Shown piece after piece: positions 33,001-48,000 of a stretch of DNA of 64,000 bases. The stretch comes from Chaetorhynchus papuensis (taxonomy: Eukaryota > Chordata > Aves > Passeriformes > Rhipiduridae). The DNA lies in assembly GCA_013396525.1 (NCBI GenBank), contig VWYX01000380.1:618788-682787 (forward strand). The letters run 5' to 3'. The translations under genes and the position numbers were made by a program. Position 1 is the stretch's first letter. Each line of letters opens with the position of its first letter. The notes beneath the pieces were generated by a model that worked only from the letters and a program-made list of their open reading frames with translations, was not told the DNA's origin and searched no databases.

Positions 33001-36000
33001 AAACCAAAGCAATTTCAAGTACTTTGCACATGTGCAGTTTAACAGGCCGTATCCCACCTGCACGTTGTTTGGAGTTTTTTGATTTTGTCCCCTCCATGAT
33101 GAAAGGGAACATCTTGCTGGCTGGATAGATGAGACACATTCTGTTCAGAATGGCACGTACATCCTTACGGATGACATCTTTTGGTTCTCCCACCTAACGG
33201 AAAATTAATGTAAAAAAAAGAAAAAGAGGGTAAGAAATACAGAATATTTTATACAGTCTCATAATTTTTTTTGACTATTCTAAATAATGTTAGGAAAGCC
33301 AGGACCATTCTCAAGGCAAAATCCCTTTTTTGTCAATGGCTTTTAAAGGGAAGTATGCAATATAAAATCATAAAGGTTAGAAAAGACAACCTTAAGATCA
33401 TCAAGTCAAACCGTTAAACCAACACTGCCAAGTCTACCACTAAACCACGTCCCCAAGTGCCACATCTATGTATTTTCTAAACACCTCCAGTGATGGAGAC
33501 TCAGCCACTTCCCTAGGCAGCCTGTTTCAGTGACTGACAACCCATTAAGTGAAGAAATTTTTCTGAATATCCAATGCAAGCCTCTCCTAGAACAACTTGT
33601 GGTCTTTTGCTCTCATTCTATTCACTTGTTACTTGACAAGACAATACCAACACCCCCCTCACTACAACCTCCTTTCAGGTAGTTATAAAGAGCACTAAGA
33701 TCTCCCCTGAGCCTACTTTCCTCCAGGTTAAAAAAACATGGCCTGTTGAATCTCACACCAGCTGACAACTGAATTTAGCTCCATTCATAATATATTTAGA
33801 ATGAACATATTGCAATTTTTGATGGTATTCTGCCATATTCCTCACAAAAAATAAGGTTAGATTCTGTAAAACAAATTGTACCTTTAGAATAAGATATGGG
33901 ATGAAAGAGGATGCTTCATTTTCAGTGAGGTGATACTCTTCTTGACTCAGCAAATTGAAAAGCAATTTAAGGTATTCAAGTGTTTTCATCAAAACACTTG
34001 TGTTGGTATCAAAGAACCGCAGGGTAAGCCATTTTAGGATCAAATCCAGGCAGCTGATGACTCCATCTTTTTCACTCTCCAAGTGCTTGAAGGAAGAGAA
34101 AAAAAAAATTAGGTAAATCAAACACATACACTGTTCAACAAGAAAATAAGCTAAGCTAAGCTATGTCTGGTAAAATAATCTACATTTACTGGTAAATTCT
34201 TAGAACCATACATACTCACTTTTAACTTATATGGCTTTCTGAAATTCTAAGAGAAGTCTCTGGTGAGGAAATTTTCTCTTCTCCCCAGAAGGAGTATTAA
34301 TACCAACTTCATTGTACCTCTGAAAATTACTTCTATGTATGTTTAGGTTTCAGCTACACAGAACAATGACCCCAGGCTCCTCAGAGAATTTCTATTTGGT
34401 TTTAATTCAAGCAGTATCTTTCATAGCAGAGAGTAATTCTGTCAGCCTCATCCTACTACCACAGATCCAAACTCACCTCAATCATAACAGTCAGTGCTTT
34501 GTTGTGGTGCTGGAAGTCTGCATGAAACATCTCATCCTGTAGCCATTTGGCCACACAAGTGGACATCTGAGTTTTCAGCTGTTCAATATATTCATCACGG
34601 GGAGTAGTGAAATTCCACTTTAACACCTGTAAAAGGCAGCATTTAGAACTCAAAGCAAACAATGCCTTTTTCCTGAGAGACACTGCTGACTGCACATCTT
34701 TTAATTCTGCTTTAGAATCTGTTTTCAAAGTCTTCTTACTGACAATAAGTAATGAAAAATTAGTGGTGTTTGCTCACCATTTTTTTACATGACAAGTTTT
34801 CTTCATGTGGACTGGTTATCCTTATGCCATTATCTTAATAATTATCACTTTAAGTGGTTGTTTTTAAGCTACAAGCAAGTTACAAATAACATGCATATTT
34901 TCAGTAATAGAATTTCCCAACAAATTTCCAAGTGGGGCTGCTCAAAATAAGTATATTAAAGCATTTATAATGTATCCTAGAACTCTGACATTGTACCTGA
35001 AAACAACTAAGCTTAATAATTCTTTACAACTTGAAAAATGTAAAAAGGCCTTTCACTTTTATGACAGCCTATAAATGCACAAAATTTGAAAATCAGAAAA
35101 GAAACACCATAGTAAGCCCATTATTGATGTATGTAATACAGCTCAAGAATCAGAATCCAAGAGACAGACAGTGGCTAACACATGCCAGAGTTTGTTTAAC
35201 TCTAAATTAAAATCTAAAGAATGCATTAAAATTGCACCCACTTCAAAACTTGCGAACGCATTCTGATTTTTCTCACCTTCAGAGCTTTCTCTTCTTTCAT
35301 CCTCTGTTCCTTCCCATTTGGGACAATGATAAAAATAGGACCTGATTTATCATCATCTTCCTTTAAATTAGGCTTGCTCAGCACCTTCTTTCCCTGTACA
35401 CCCTGAAAAAAGCAAGGTATTAACAGGCAACCCAAGCCATATAGACGCGCCTCCGTCCCAGCAACTGCAAGCAATAGGTACCTGCCACCCTCATGCTGCC
35501 TATGTGAACAAGAGCCAGAGAGAAGCTGAAAGAAAAATGTTGATTAGAAGTTTAAAAGTGTGTGCTCAGCTGCTGTGGAAGCAATACCAGTGACAGTGTG
35601 CACAGTAGTACCCTGTGGATTATGACACATCACTCTCAACCAGTGTGCTAGTCACCCACACACATCCCTAAAACCCAACATGGTACCTGCTTGACAGGCT
35701 GGCTCTTTGTCAAACTTGAACCGCCCTTGCTGAGGCTTTTATTAGCTTTGGACAGGCTGGCATTACCCTTGGACATATTGCTATTAACATCTGACTGCTG
35801 TAAATAAGCCATAGAAAAGTCTTTGCTGTGAATGTGTTAAAAGGCTTGGAATGGAAACTCTTAAGAGTAAACAGCTGTCTGACAACAAAGGCCTTAACTC
35901 TACCAGCAGAGTTCTGACAAAACTGCATCAACTTCAGCAAATCTACAACATCCTTCAAGAGTTGTTCTGCTCATTCTTGCCATGAATATGGACCTACATC

Positions 36001-39000
36001 AAATGTTCTTGTTACAGCACTACTTCAGACAATGGAGCCAACGGGACTGTAGAACAATTTGGGTTATTTTTAGTTATACACATAGGATAAACTTTATTAT
36101 TAACAGAAAAAAAAATTACCGTAACACAAAACAACAGAAAAATCTAACCAAAAATTAACTGTAATCATTTCAGATTATTATGATTTTAAGCATACTCCTC
36201 TTTTTGCACTTTTGATTGAGAACTTTTTACCCATCATACTTTAAGGCGGATATTAATTTCTTTTGATACATGGGTTCAAAATTAACATTTAAGTGTAACA
36301 TTGGAACTAGAATGGTAAGAATGAATTCTCAATAGTGCAAAATCAAGGAGGCCAAGAAAATTTAAAACAGACTGAGTTGCTTATAAGACTGATTTTTGAC
36401 AATACAGACTTCAAGAATTAAACAGTAATGACAGAAGCAGTGATTAGGTAAGTGATATGGGAATGCCTGTCATTTCAGAGCTCAGACAAGCATAAAGATT
36501 TTTAATAAAAGCTGTCCCTAGCAAGGACTACATTCTTCTAGCTATGAGACATTAACAAACCACAGCTACTAACTTCATAAAACTGATTTTATACAAAATG
36601 AAATCAACATACCTTAGTTTTAGAGGAGAGTCCTCCTGCTTTGGCTTTTTTGGGATCAGGCTTGGATTCCATGGTATTAGACCCCAAATCATCAGCAAAT
36701 GCTGGAGAAACAATAGACCATTTAAAGTTATCTAGAAATCCATTTTAGGTTATCCGTTTACTGTTCTCAGGACTTAAGAAAAACTGTTTGTGGACACAAT
36801 ATGCTTAATCACATAGATGTCTGAAGATTTTAGACCCACTGAAGAGGCCTCTTAAATTCCATGTTAGCATACAGAGTTTTCCTAATTAAGATCATAGTAT
36901 GTCAGCCAATTTGTCATTTTTCAACACAATTTAAAAATGCAGACATATATACTGTGAAGGCTAATGTCTAGAGCTGTAGTTGCACCTGGTTTGAGAAGGC
37001 AAGCTAGCCCCAGCAGGCAGGACTACTTCTTCAGATCACTTGTCCCCACACACTTTCCCATCACACTTTTTTCCAACAGCACAAGCATTCTGGTAGTCCC
37101 ACAGTGAACTACACTGAGGAAATAGTCCAGATAAAAAATAATGTGAAAACATTAAAAAAAAGTTATATTAAAATCACATTAGTATTAGAAAAACCCTCCC
37201 CCTTTAGCCCAGCTTGGTTTTAGCTTCAATACCGAGTAGGTATTTTCAAGTTTTCAAACAGCAGCTGACAGATGGTTGTGTGGAAAGGAAACACCCTCCT
37301 ACACTGGAAGCTGATTCAAATGCAATAAAGACCAGAACCCTAACTATGCTGAATACCTCTTCTCCAGCTAAAGATATTTATTCCTCTGGCATGTAAAAAG
37401 CTTCAAAAGCCACCATTTTCTCAGTCATTTCCCACAGTGTCAGAGGTTACCTGATGCAGGTTGGAATTTGGCTGGAGCTGCTCCCCCTACCACTCTGGAA
37501 GATGCTTTAGCAGGAGGAGCTGGTTTGGCTGGCATGTTGGCTTTAGCTTTCTCAAGCATGGCCAGTACCTGGTCTTTGGAAGTTGGCTAGAGAACAAAAA
37601 AAGGAAAAAAAGAAGTGCTAAATTTAGTAATTTAGTAACTAATCTTTCCAATACATGCTATAGAAAACAAAACCAAAAGTAGTTTGAAACAATCCATTCT
37701 CTGTTAAGCATCTTGGAGGATGCTCATCTTAAACCATCACTGTGCTCAGATACTTTTGTTCTGAGCTAAAACATCTTTCTTTAAAGTTTCTTCTGCAAGA
37801 TCCATGGGACATATGTAAACCAGCAATCTGTTCTAGGTGAGTGGTCTTAGGATGTCAATGGAGTGCCTACTCACCACTCAGGGGTCCATAAGCCAAACCA
37901 AGCTGCTAGAAATCATGTTAAAGTATGAGTACAAAGGCACAGAATGAGACAGGAACTGGTATGGAAGCTATCTGCAAGTAGATTTTTTTCAAGCTCTTCA
38001 AGCAATAAGCCTGTAATGGCAGTAACCATTTTTGAAGTAGAGAAAGCTCTAGCTCACAGATCCTGATACTATTTTCAGTACTCTGAAAATACTCAATGCA
38101 GACAAGCTTACATGACTCAAGACAGCATATCATGAGACTGTGAATATGACTTAGTATTCACACATTCAAGATGATATTATTTAATATTTGTAACAGAAAT
38201 ACCTTCAGCTTGCCAGTGGCTTTTGCCATCTTCTCAAAGCCAAGATGCATCATGAAGAAGGGCAGGGCATCCTGTGCCTTTTTACGCACATCACCATTTC
38301 GATCTTCAAGGCAGGAGTACAAGTGAGGCACACACAAGAGTAGGTCAGAAGGAACAGAACGGAGGGCAGGCAACTTCTCAGCCAACCAACCAAGAAGCTG
38401 AAAGTTTAAAAAGAAAAGCTTTTAAAGAAGTGCTCACAAGTGCTGTGTCAGGCCACAAGAGTCTGAATTGCAGTCCTTCACATACCTTTATGTAAGTAGG
38501 AAAAACCCACCCAAACTTTTTTCAGACAAATATTCTTGAACAACATCAATTTTCATATCATCAAGTATAAAAATTAAAAGTTAAGTACAGCACCTTAGCA
38601 ACAACTATCTTAAATCTTTAAGCCTCTTTCCTCCTTTTGAAAGGAACAGAATTTCAGCTGCTCTTTTTAATGTCTCCAGTTCTGTTCCATGGTGAATTTG
38701 AGGGAACACACACTACCTCTTACAACGCTAATCAAAACAGACAGAAGTTTCACTTTAGAGGCACTGAAGTCTAAATGACAGCTATCATGCAGGAAGAAAG
38801 CTTGTTATTAGCCTTTTGAGGTTTAACAATTTTATATCAGTACAAATACACAGCTACTTGTTTTCTCATATAATGGTAGCATTGTGTCATTTCAGGCTGC
38901 ATAGATAAAGAGTCCATAGCACATAAGGTTATTTGGATTTGACACACATAGGAATTTACTTGACAGAAGCCTACCTCTTGTCTTAGGAAAGGATTTTCTT

Positions 39001-42000
39001 TTTTGAGCTCTTCAGACAGGTCTTCCCCTTCCAACCACTCTTTCATGCCAGTTTGTTCAGCCCAAGCATTCACAGTTGCTAGTGCAGCAGCACGAACATT
39101 ATTCTGCAGCAAGAACAAGATTTAAAAAGAATAAACCTAAAGAGGGGTCAGAAGATTATGACAGAAGGAGCAATAGTCATCCTTCCTATAAAGGAAAAAG
39201 CTTCCACATCATGGGCTTTGAAATATCTTTTTTTATTTGCTGCTTGAGAAGTCTAAAATTCAGAAGAATTTAGTTTTAGTGATGGTATCAGCTGCAGCAA
39301 TCTCCAAATCAGACATTTTACTTATCTACCATAGTTTTTTAAAAATAAGTTTGATAAAGAGAGTGCAAGGGTATCTTTAGAATTACTTTGTACATGGACA
39401 ATTCTGGGAGTCTAACTCTCAAAGAAGCTAAAAAATAATGTTAGTTACTTACATAGGGCTTAAAATAGACTGCACATTCATAAATCAAGGCAAGTGGATT
39501 ATGGAGCCTGCTATTAGGGCAATCTCATTTAGGATACATATGAGCAAAAGTCAAATCAGGAATGAGGGAGCCCTCTAACTCCTACCAATTTCCATCTTTA
39601 GTGTTTTTTCCAAGCAAAATTTAGAACAACGCCCTTTTTTGAAGCAGCTATATGAAGTTCTGAGAAGCCAGATGGAATATGTAACAACCAGGGTTCTTTA
39701 AAATGTTAACAGTCTAGACATGACTCTATACATACGACCCTCTCCTGTAGGATGAATTTCTGAAGAAAGCTAATCATGTAACAGACTCATTTAGTTAAGT
39801 ATGAGCCAATATTAAATGCAGAAGTAACATCCAGGCATATATGCAAACAAGAAGTGAGCATCCTTGCAAGTAACTTGTCCCATCTTCCATCTCATTGAGG
39901 AAGAGAAACAAATCATGTGCTGCAGATAAACAGATGCTCATCGGCCTCTCTGACAAGGCCTTGATTCCCATCATCCAAATTTAATTTAATTTGTCTTCAC
40001 TCATGCTACAAGTCAATGATTTTCCTCAACTATTCAGTGGGTCCACTATAAACATATTGAAGTAGGACCCAAAAAGGACCATTCTCATCTGCAAAAACCT
40101 GACAAATTTGATAAACTAGTTAAATCTTGCACTTGCAGTATAGAAAAAGTATTACCACTGTAACGGTGTTCAAATGAGCATATATCTTCTGTCAGCATTA
40201 CAGTGCTTACAAGTTATGTTGGTATTATGCATTTTAGTAACAGTGTAAGTTAATCACAATCGGTCTTATCCTTAAAACACACACTTGGAACTCTCCTACC
40301 AGTCCGGGGCTCTGAGCAATGGGGTCTGGTGGAAAGTGTCCCTGCCTATGGCAGTGGGGTTGGAACTAGATGGTCTGTAGGGTTCCTTTCCAACGTAAAA
40401 AGTTCTATGACTCTACAAAAGGAGCTTGCTGTTACCTCAGAATAATTGGTGAGTTAAAAGAAGAATTTAACAGTCACAAAATCTCAGTTCTTGAAGACTC
40501 TTTAAGAGAAAACAGTTTGAACCAGGAGATTTTTATCTAGCCCTAGAACCAGTCATAGTCCTTCCACTGTTTGGGACAGGTAGATCCAGCTTTTGCTCTT
40601 TTTCCTACTCACATTCCAAGCAGAGACAGCTGAAATATGCTATCTCTGATAATTGCCCATGACTTCTGGCACAAGATATTGGCACCTTCCCAAGCCTCTT
40701 TCCCCAGTGCTTCAAATAGCTCTTTCCCATGGTCCTCGCTTGATTTTGACACAGCATCTGGCAAACTCGACACTGATGTTATACACGCTTCAGTGTCAGT
40801 TGTGAATATCCTGTGTCTACCTACAATTCAAAGGTCTCCTTACACAGTGACAAAGAAAACAGCAATGTATACTGGAATCCACAGTAATACACTAACAATT
40901 CTGCAAGAAACTTTACCAAGCAAACCTGTTCAGTGTCTAACACAGTGTACTTTCAGCAGCAGAAATATACATATAGTCACCACATTAATTTAAAAGCCAG
41001 ATTGTGACACTGGGTTTAGTTACAAGGAGGGGAATACAACTGAATACACATTCAGGCACACATTTATACTTGAATATTAAGTTGTCATTCAGGCAAGAAC
41101 TTTTAAAAAAAATTTGTAAGCTTACAAAGAAGTTTTAACTACCATCCACCTTTCAGGCATAGCTTAGATACACAAAAAGTGAAGAGATCTTGACGTTTGT
41201 CCTACCTTACTATCTCCTAGGACTGTAATGACAGGAATCCCCAAATTTTTCACATACTGTTTGATATTGGGGCCCATTGCTGTTGCTAGCTGCTGAAGAA
41301 TGCTCAGCGTTTGTTGCACCTGCACACAAAGGAGAAAGGTTTTAAATGAAACAGTGTTACAAGCACATGTGCAAAACCTCCAAGTTATACAGGGAAAAGA
41401 GACACTGCTATATATTAAGCCTTTATTTTAGAATGCCTGCTCAATGACACCTATTCCAGTCTTCAAATTCATCACACTGAAAAATAAAAAATACTTCCAT
41501 ATTCTGAGCAAATTAGGTTTCGAGTAAAAATATTTTCAAACAAGGGACAATCCACTTTTGTCACAAATGAAGCAATTAGTCAAACTTTTTTGTTTTAAGA
41601 TTTTCTTATATTACATTCAGAGTAAAGGTAGATTTCCCTTTCTTTTCAAGCATTTTTTAAAATGAAAAAAAGGCAAATATTTATTAAAATACGCAAATAT
41701 ACTATTTGGAAACACACAGTTCACTGTTTTCCAACTGTTGATTTAATGACATTGAAACAGACCACAAGGTAATAAGCAAGGTTCAGAAATCATACCTATC
41801 TTAAGTTTCAAGCTGAAAACAGCTGAAACAGGATTTTGGAAAACATACCAAGATTTTATTGGAGTCATTGAGACGACCCTTCAGAGCAGCTGGAAGTTCT
41901 CCTATGTTTGGCTCTATAAACTTTGCTTCATTTATTATGCTTGTCACTTCATCTAGACCTTCCTTTCTGATCTTCCAATTTTTATCCCCAATCTTAGACA

Positions 42001-45000
42001 CTAGTTCTGCTGTGATCTTATCACTGCAAGAGAAAAACAGGTGAAGTGTCACTTTACTTAGTTATCTCTCTATTAGTATTTGAGTGCTTTAACACGATAG
42101 ATTTCTGCTTAGAAAGCATTCATAAATGCAAAGTTTTGAACTGCAGTGAAAGCGTATCTTCAGGTGGTAGAATCCAAACCTACCCAATATCTGTTCTTGG
42201 CAAGAGATCCACAACATCATTCCCAACCTCCTCCTGTTCTTCCTCACCATCATCCCCACCTCCCACGCTGTGCCTGGAAATGCCACGAGTTGGAGCTGGT
42301 GCTGTCTGTCCTTGCATCTGCAAGCAACGCAAAATCAGAAGCAACTATTTTACAATTTTTCATTTGACATTAAAAATAAATCCACTTGTACGATACGAAT
42401 GCACTGGCTCAGGACAACAGACTTCTAAAACATTACACTATTCAAACAAACCCAGGAACTTTTGAAGTTCATAATGAAAAAAAATGACTATTGAGATAGC
42501 AAAACATATTCAGTTTGTGGCCTCTGTGCACCGTCTTAAAGAATGTGGTTCAATTACAAGCCCAAAGGTTAGACCACAATATTACTACAGATTCCAGCTA
42601 CTGAAGTTTCAAAGTAGCTTTAATGACACTTGGTAGCAAGAGCTACACTTCCTACCTTTTCAAATTCTGCATCTATCTGGGAGAGAAGGGCTGGCTTCTC
42701 ATCCTCAAAAAACATTCGCAGAGAAGGTCCCACATAAAGATACATAACTCCCAGCAATGTAATGGCAGAAGTCCTCACAGCCTGCCAGAAAGAGGAAAAA
42801 GCACTCAGTCTTCAAATGAAGGACTGATAATAATTTAGGATTAAGATTCTAAATTTACTCACTGGGTTAGTTGCAGCAAGAGCTGTCTTCACATTACTGA
42901 TGAAAGCTTTGACATTCAATCTGTGGAAAAAAGATGTCTCCCATAAATAAAACACAACACAGGAAACAGCACCAACAAACAAAATCACAATATGTTAAAG
43001 AAACAAGATACCCCTAGACAGAGTTACACAACTAACTTACATGCAGAAGACAGGTATACTTATAAAATATCATCACAGGTACAGTGTAGATAGCAGCTGC
43101 TTAAGTAACTACTGAAAGAGATCAGTTTGGAGAATAGCCTACTGTGAAAATCAATCAGTAAACAATTTATATCAAAGCCTACTATTATCACAGCTGGAAA
43201 GTTTCTTAAACTACATAACCCACGTGACTGCTAGGACTGAAATACTGAGGAATTAATCTAGAAACATTTTAAGTATCTGAAACATGACTACTCAATAAAG
43301 GTGAGGGTGTATTATTGTTGTGGTGGGTCTTTTTTTTTGTTAGCCAGTCTCGGGATCTTCCACAAAAAGGCACAATTTTCAAAAGGAAATTTACAAGAGA
43401 AATGAAGGAAGGTTTAATTCCTGAATCTTCTATATTTTCTGTGCAGCCTCAAACACTGCTGTCCTAGTTTCACATCTACACACATTACCATGCTGTAAAT
43501 ACATATTTTTGGGGGAATTTACTAAAGAAGAGTTTATTTCCTAGACTTAATCAATGTCACTATCAATTTAAAAGCCAGAAACTATCTTAAGACAGGCATA
43601 GTAACTGCCCAAGTAGTCAAATAAAGTGATACTTAAAGTTTTCCCTGCTTAGAGATTTTTTCCTCAGGACTAAACTATTACATATGCTTGACCACATTCA
43701 GTTAAAAGTCTAGTGATTAAAAATCAAGGAAAGACATCCCTGGTTCTGATGGAGAATTAATTTCTTATTCTCTCAGTGCCAGATATAGTAACAGATATTT
43801 TGTTGGCCAAAACTTCATCCACCTGTTATCAACCTCAAAACATCTCCCCTAGGACATTAATAGGCATGCTGGTATGTACTCTTCTGTAGGTTGTCAGATT
43901 CAGTTTGTTGTGGTTTTTTCTTTTTAACTATAAAATATAGTGGTCAACCTGAGTGCAGGTGTATTCAAGTAGAAAGAGTGTAACAGACACGTAGTACCAC
44001 AGCTCTGTGCCCAGCCCACACCTATAGAAGTACCTTAAGACAAATGCTCTTCAGAGAAGGCAGAGCGATGAATAAAGCAGCTAGTAGTGTAATCATATCC
44101 TATCATACTAGTAATGCCAGATACTTGCAGTTATATACTGAAGAGCTAGAAGAGTATGGCTAGCATCAGAGTTTAAGTAACTAGAGTTCACATGAACAGA
44201 ATCTTATTTCCAGATTAGAAACATTTTCTTTCAAGTTTCTCATAGCAATTTACTTAAAAGACTTACCCAGAAAAGCCAAACTCTTTAATTGCATTTGAAA
44301 GCCAATTCAAGGTTTCTGACTGGTTTTTAGGATTCTTCTGAGAGAAAGCCATAGCCACAACCTGTAATAGAAGAGAGTTAAGTGTAAACTTTCACTGGCA
44401 AACCAGGTGACAAAGCACTGTAATAAAGAAGTGAAGACACCTGCAAAAAACACAGGGCAAGTGAACAGAAAAAGCTGGGGTAACAGAAGAGGAAAAAGCA
44501 ATTGTGTCACTGTAGTAGGATATAACTGGAACTGAAGTGAACCACAAGTTCCTAAAGTACTTAAATGCAGCCAGAGACACCTTTATTATGGATTTGTACC
44601 TGCTGTGGCAATATTAAAAAAGCACTGAATAATTATTCATTATTACTGTGCCTCGGAAGGTCACAAAAGAGATCCTCCTAGAAGCACATGGAGGTGATTG
44701 AGACAGCCAGCACAGCTTCACCCAGGGCAAGCCCTCCCTGACCAACCTCAGGGCCTTCCATGATAGAGCAGTTACATCAGTGCGGTTACAGATACCACAT
44801 ATCTGAACTTCTGTCAGGCCTTTGACAAGGGCTCCCACAACATCCTTCTCTCTGAATTGGAGAGACATGGATTTCAGGGGTGGGTTCTTGTGGATAATGA
44901 ATTGGTGGAACCATCACATCCAGAGGGTGGTGGTCAATGGCTCAGAGTCCTGATGGACATCAGTGACAGGCAGCACCCCTCAGGGATCCATACTAGGACC

Positions 45001-48000
45001 AGTGCCATTTAATGTCATAAATGACAGACAAAAGGACTGAGGGCATCCTGAGGGCAAGTTTGAGATGAAAGAAGCCGAGTGGTGGAGTTGACACACTGAA
45101 GGACAGGATGCCATCCAGAGGGACCTGGACAAGCTTGGAAGTGAGCCCATGGTAACCTCAAAAGGTTCAACAAGCCAAGTGCAGCACCTGGATCAGGGCA
45201 ACTCCTGGTATCAACACAGACGGGGGGATGAATGGAGAGAGAGCATGAGAGAGAGAGAGCGAGCATCCAGCCCTTCCAAGGAGGCTGCACATGAGCCAGC
45301 AATGTGCACTCACAGCCCAGAAAGCCAACTGTGCGCTGGGCTGCAGCAAAAGCAGTGTGACCAGCAGGGCAAGGGAGGGGATTCTGCCTCTCTACTCTGC
45401 TCTGGTCTTGTGAGACCCCACCAGCAGTGCCACACCCAGCTCTTGGGGCCTTCAGCACAGGAAGGATATGGATCCGTTGGAATGACTACAGAGCAGGGCC
45501 ACCATGATTAAAAAGGATGGAGCACCTCTCCTATGAAGAAAGGCTGACGAAATTGGAATTTTTCAGCCTGGATAAGGCTCCAGGGTGATCTTATTGTGGC
45601 CTTTCAGTACTTGAAGAAGGCCTCTGAGAAAACTTTTGACAAGGGCATGCAGTGGTAGGACAAAGAGGATTGGATCTGAACTGAAAGAGGAGTTGTGGAT
45701 GCCCCATCCCTGGAAATGTTCAAGACCAGGTTGGATGGGGCTTTTGAGCAACCTGGTCTAGTAGAAGGTATCCCTGCCTATGGTGTGGGGAGAGGACCTA
45801 GATGATCTTTAAGGTCCCTTCCAACTCAAACCATCCTATGATTCTATTTTCAGTTTTAGAGGAATATATATTTAACTTCTGCCTCAGGAAGCATCTCGAG
45901 AGCAAACAAACCACTTTCATGCAACACAGAGAAAAACCAAAGATTTGGGATTTACTCTTCAGACTGAAAGGACACCCCACACATTATTTCTGATTTTATT
46001 TACTGAAAGAATACCTTTGCTGCTCACTCACCTGCTCAGCAGTCCACGGCAACTGACACGCTTCTGCTATTGCTGTCATGGCCTCTTTTGCATTACTTCC
46101 ACATTTCACATCCCCAACTTTGTCTACAAGACCATCCAGCACAACCTGTGCTGAAGTTTTGGAGAAGTTTCCTTTCTGTGCAATCAATGCAACTATGTGC
46201 AATTTCATCTGCATCACCTGCAATGTCCGTAACAGCAAGAAAGTTACTCATGTCTTTGTGTATTTTGGACTAATTTTTCTTCTTCTATATATCTATAGAT
46301 ACACATAAAAATTATATGTATTTGTGGGTAAACACAAACATATACACAAAATTTGTATTTGTATACACATACACATTTGAATATGTAGAAGTATTTACAT
46401 ATACAGATATTTTATATACACACACATATATGATTTGTGTGATTATATACAAAAATTGTGTACACACACATTGTTATATATATACACAACCAATAATACT
46501 GGGCTGCCATTATCTACCTTTAGAAATTATATACACACATATGCTTATATATATGCACAAGTATACACACACATCTAAAGGCAATCTTTAGATATCTTAG
46601 ATGACATCTAAGTCTCAAATCTCAACAGAAATAAAACCCAGTTTGAGAGTTTATATTCTCATTGATTACAGATAGAACTGTGGCCACAGTGACATATGCA
46701 CTTACAGCCTTTTAGCTGGAATCTATTTAATTATATTTTAAAAAAATGGACTGTTTACTTGTTGAAGGATAATGTATTACCTGAAAATTTGTTTCCTTCC
46801 AACCAGGTTTCTTGGCCAGCATTCTTACTAGAGCTTGGCAAGGCATTTCACTTCTCTCCATAAGCTCAACAGCCTAAAGGATAAACATGAAGTTAGCCAG
46901 TGGGTCACAAATTATACAAAACTCAAACAGAAGTTCTCAACTGTCCTCTAAGTATTTTCTTAATACTGAATTAAATTGCAGAAATTCTCAGCATAATAAT
47001 TTACCTGAAGAGCCTCTTTTACAAGGATCCTGAGGTACTGAGCCAACATTTAACCAACAGCATACACATCACTATTCCTTTAATGTTCTTTAACAAACAA
47101 ATTTCCTTAACAATCACTATTGGCCATTCCAACCATGGAATTTAACACTTAACTAAAAACAAACCCCCTAATAGCCCACCTGTCCCTCAAAAGGCTGCTT
47201 TTGTTTTTTAAGATGAAGTGTATTATGCACCTTTTATGTTGGAATACTGACTACAGCGGAGATTAAGCCTGAATATTATCTAAATTACTGGGGTTTAGCT
47301 GTTGTTAGGCTTATTCATTCAACTGAGACAGCAACATTTGAGCAAAACAGGCTTCTGCAGCAGCATTTCAATGCAGCCAGTCACCATTTCCTAATTGAAG
47401 TTAGTCACTTTTTCCACTAAAACATTAAAAAGTCAGTCACAACTGTACTGGTGAAGTGGTATGAACCACTTGTACATCTACAGTTGAAGCTTTTTTGAAC
47501 GTGAACTCTCAAAGGTTGTCTGATGGATACCCTCTGAGTGACATGCAATGCTTTTTTTTTGTTTGTGACTACATGAAGCACTTTCCACCAGCTGTAGAGA
47601 CTGCTAGTATTGTACAAGCCTCTAAACATAAAAAATTCAGCTGGCAAATAGTTGATTATAATCAATTGCTGCCTAACACACAAACAGCACGAACTTATTT
47701 GCAACAGATTTGGCTTAGTGATTGCAAAACCTTTTGTTTAAATCTAGCTATCTCTGAGACCAAGCTTTAGAATTATCTGGAGTTTTAAAAAGACCTCTTA
47801 GTATCCTTGATCAAAATACAAGTATTTTTGACAAAAGCACAACTACCTACATTAAGGTAAAATACTTACTCCACTATTGTTATGGAATTTAAACCATATA
47901 AGCTGTTTGGCTTTTGCAAGTATTGTTTAATCCATCCAAAGTGCTGACATACAACTACTACTGGTATGTATTTCAGGAGCCTTACCAGGCCTAAAGAGCT

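Noticed and set aside
43060..43110. Possible second C/D snoRNA (minus-strand GTGATGA)
   Set aside because: No box D CTGA within a normal distance and no terminal stem.
45015..45511. ORFs of 120-147 codons on both strands
   Set aside because: They lie inside the CR1 element and do not follow its ORF2 frame; chance frames in GC-richer repeat DNA.
46316..46591. 91-codon ORF rich in Tyr and Thr
   Set aside because: It is the translation of the TA/CA microsatellite.
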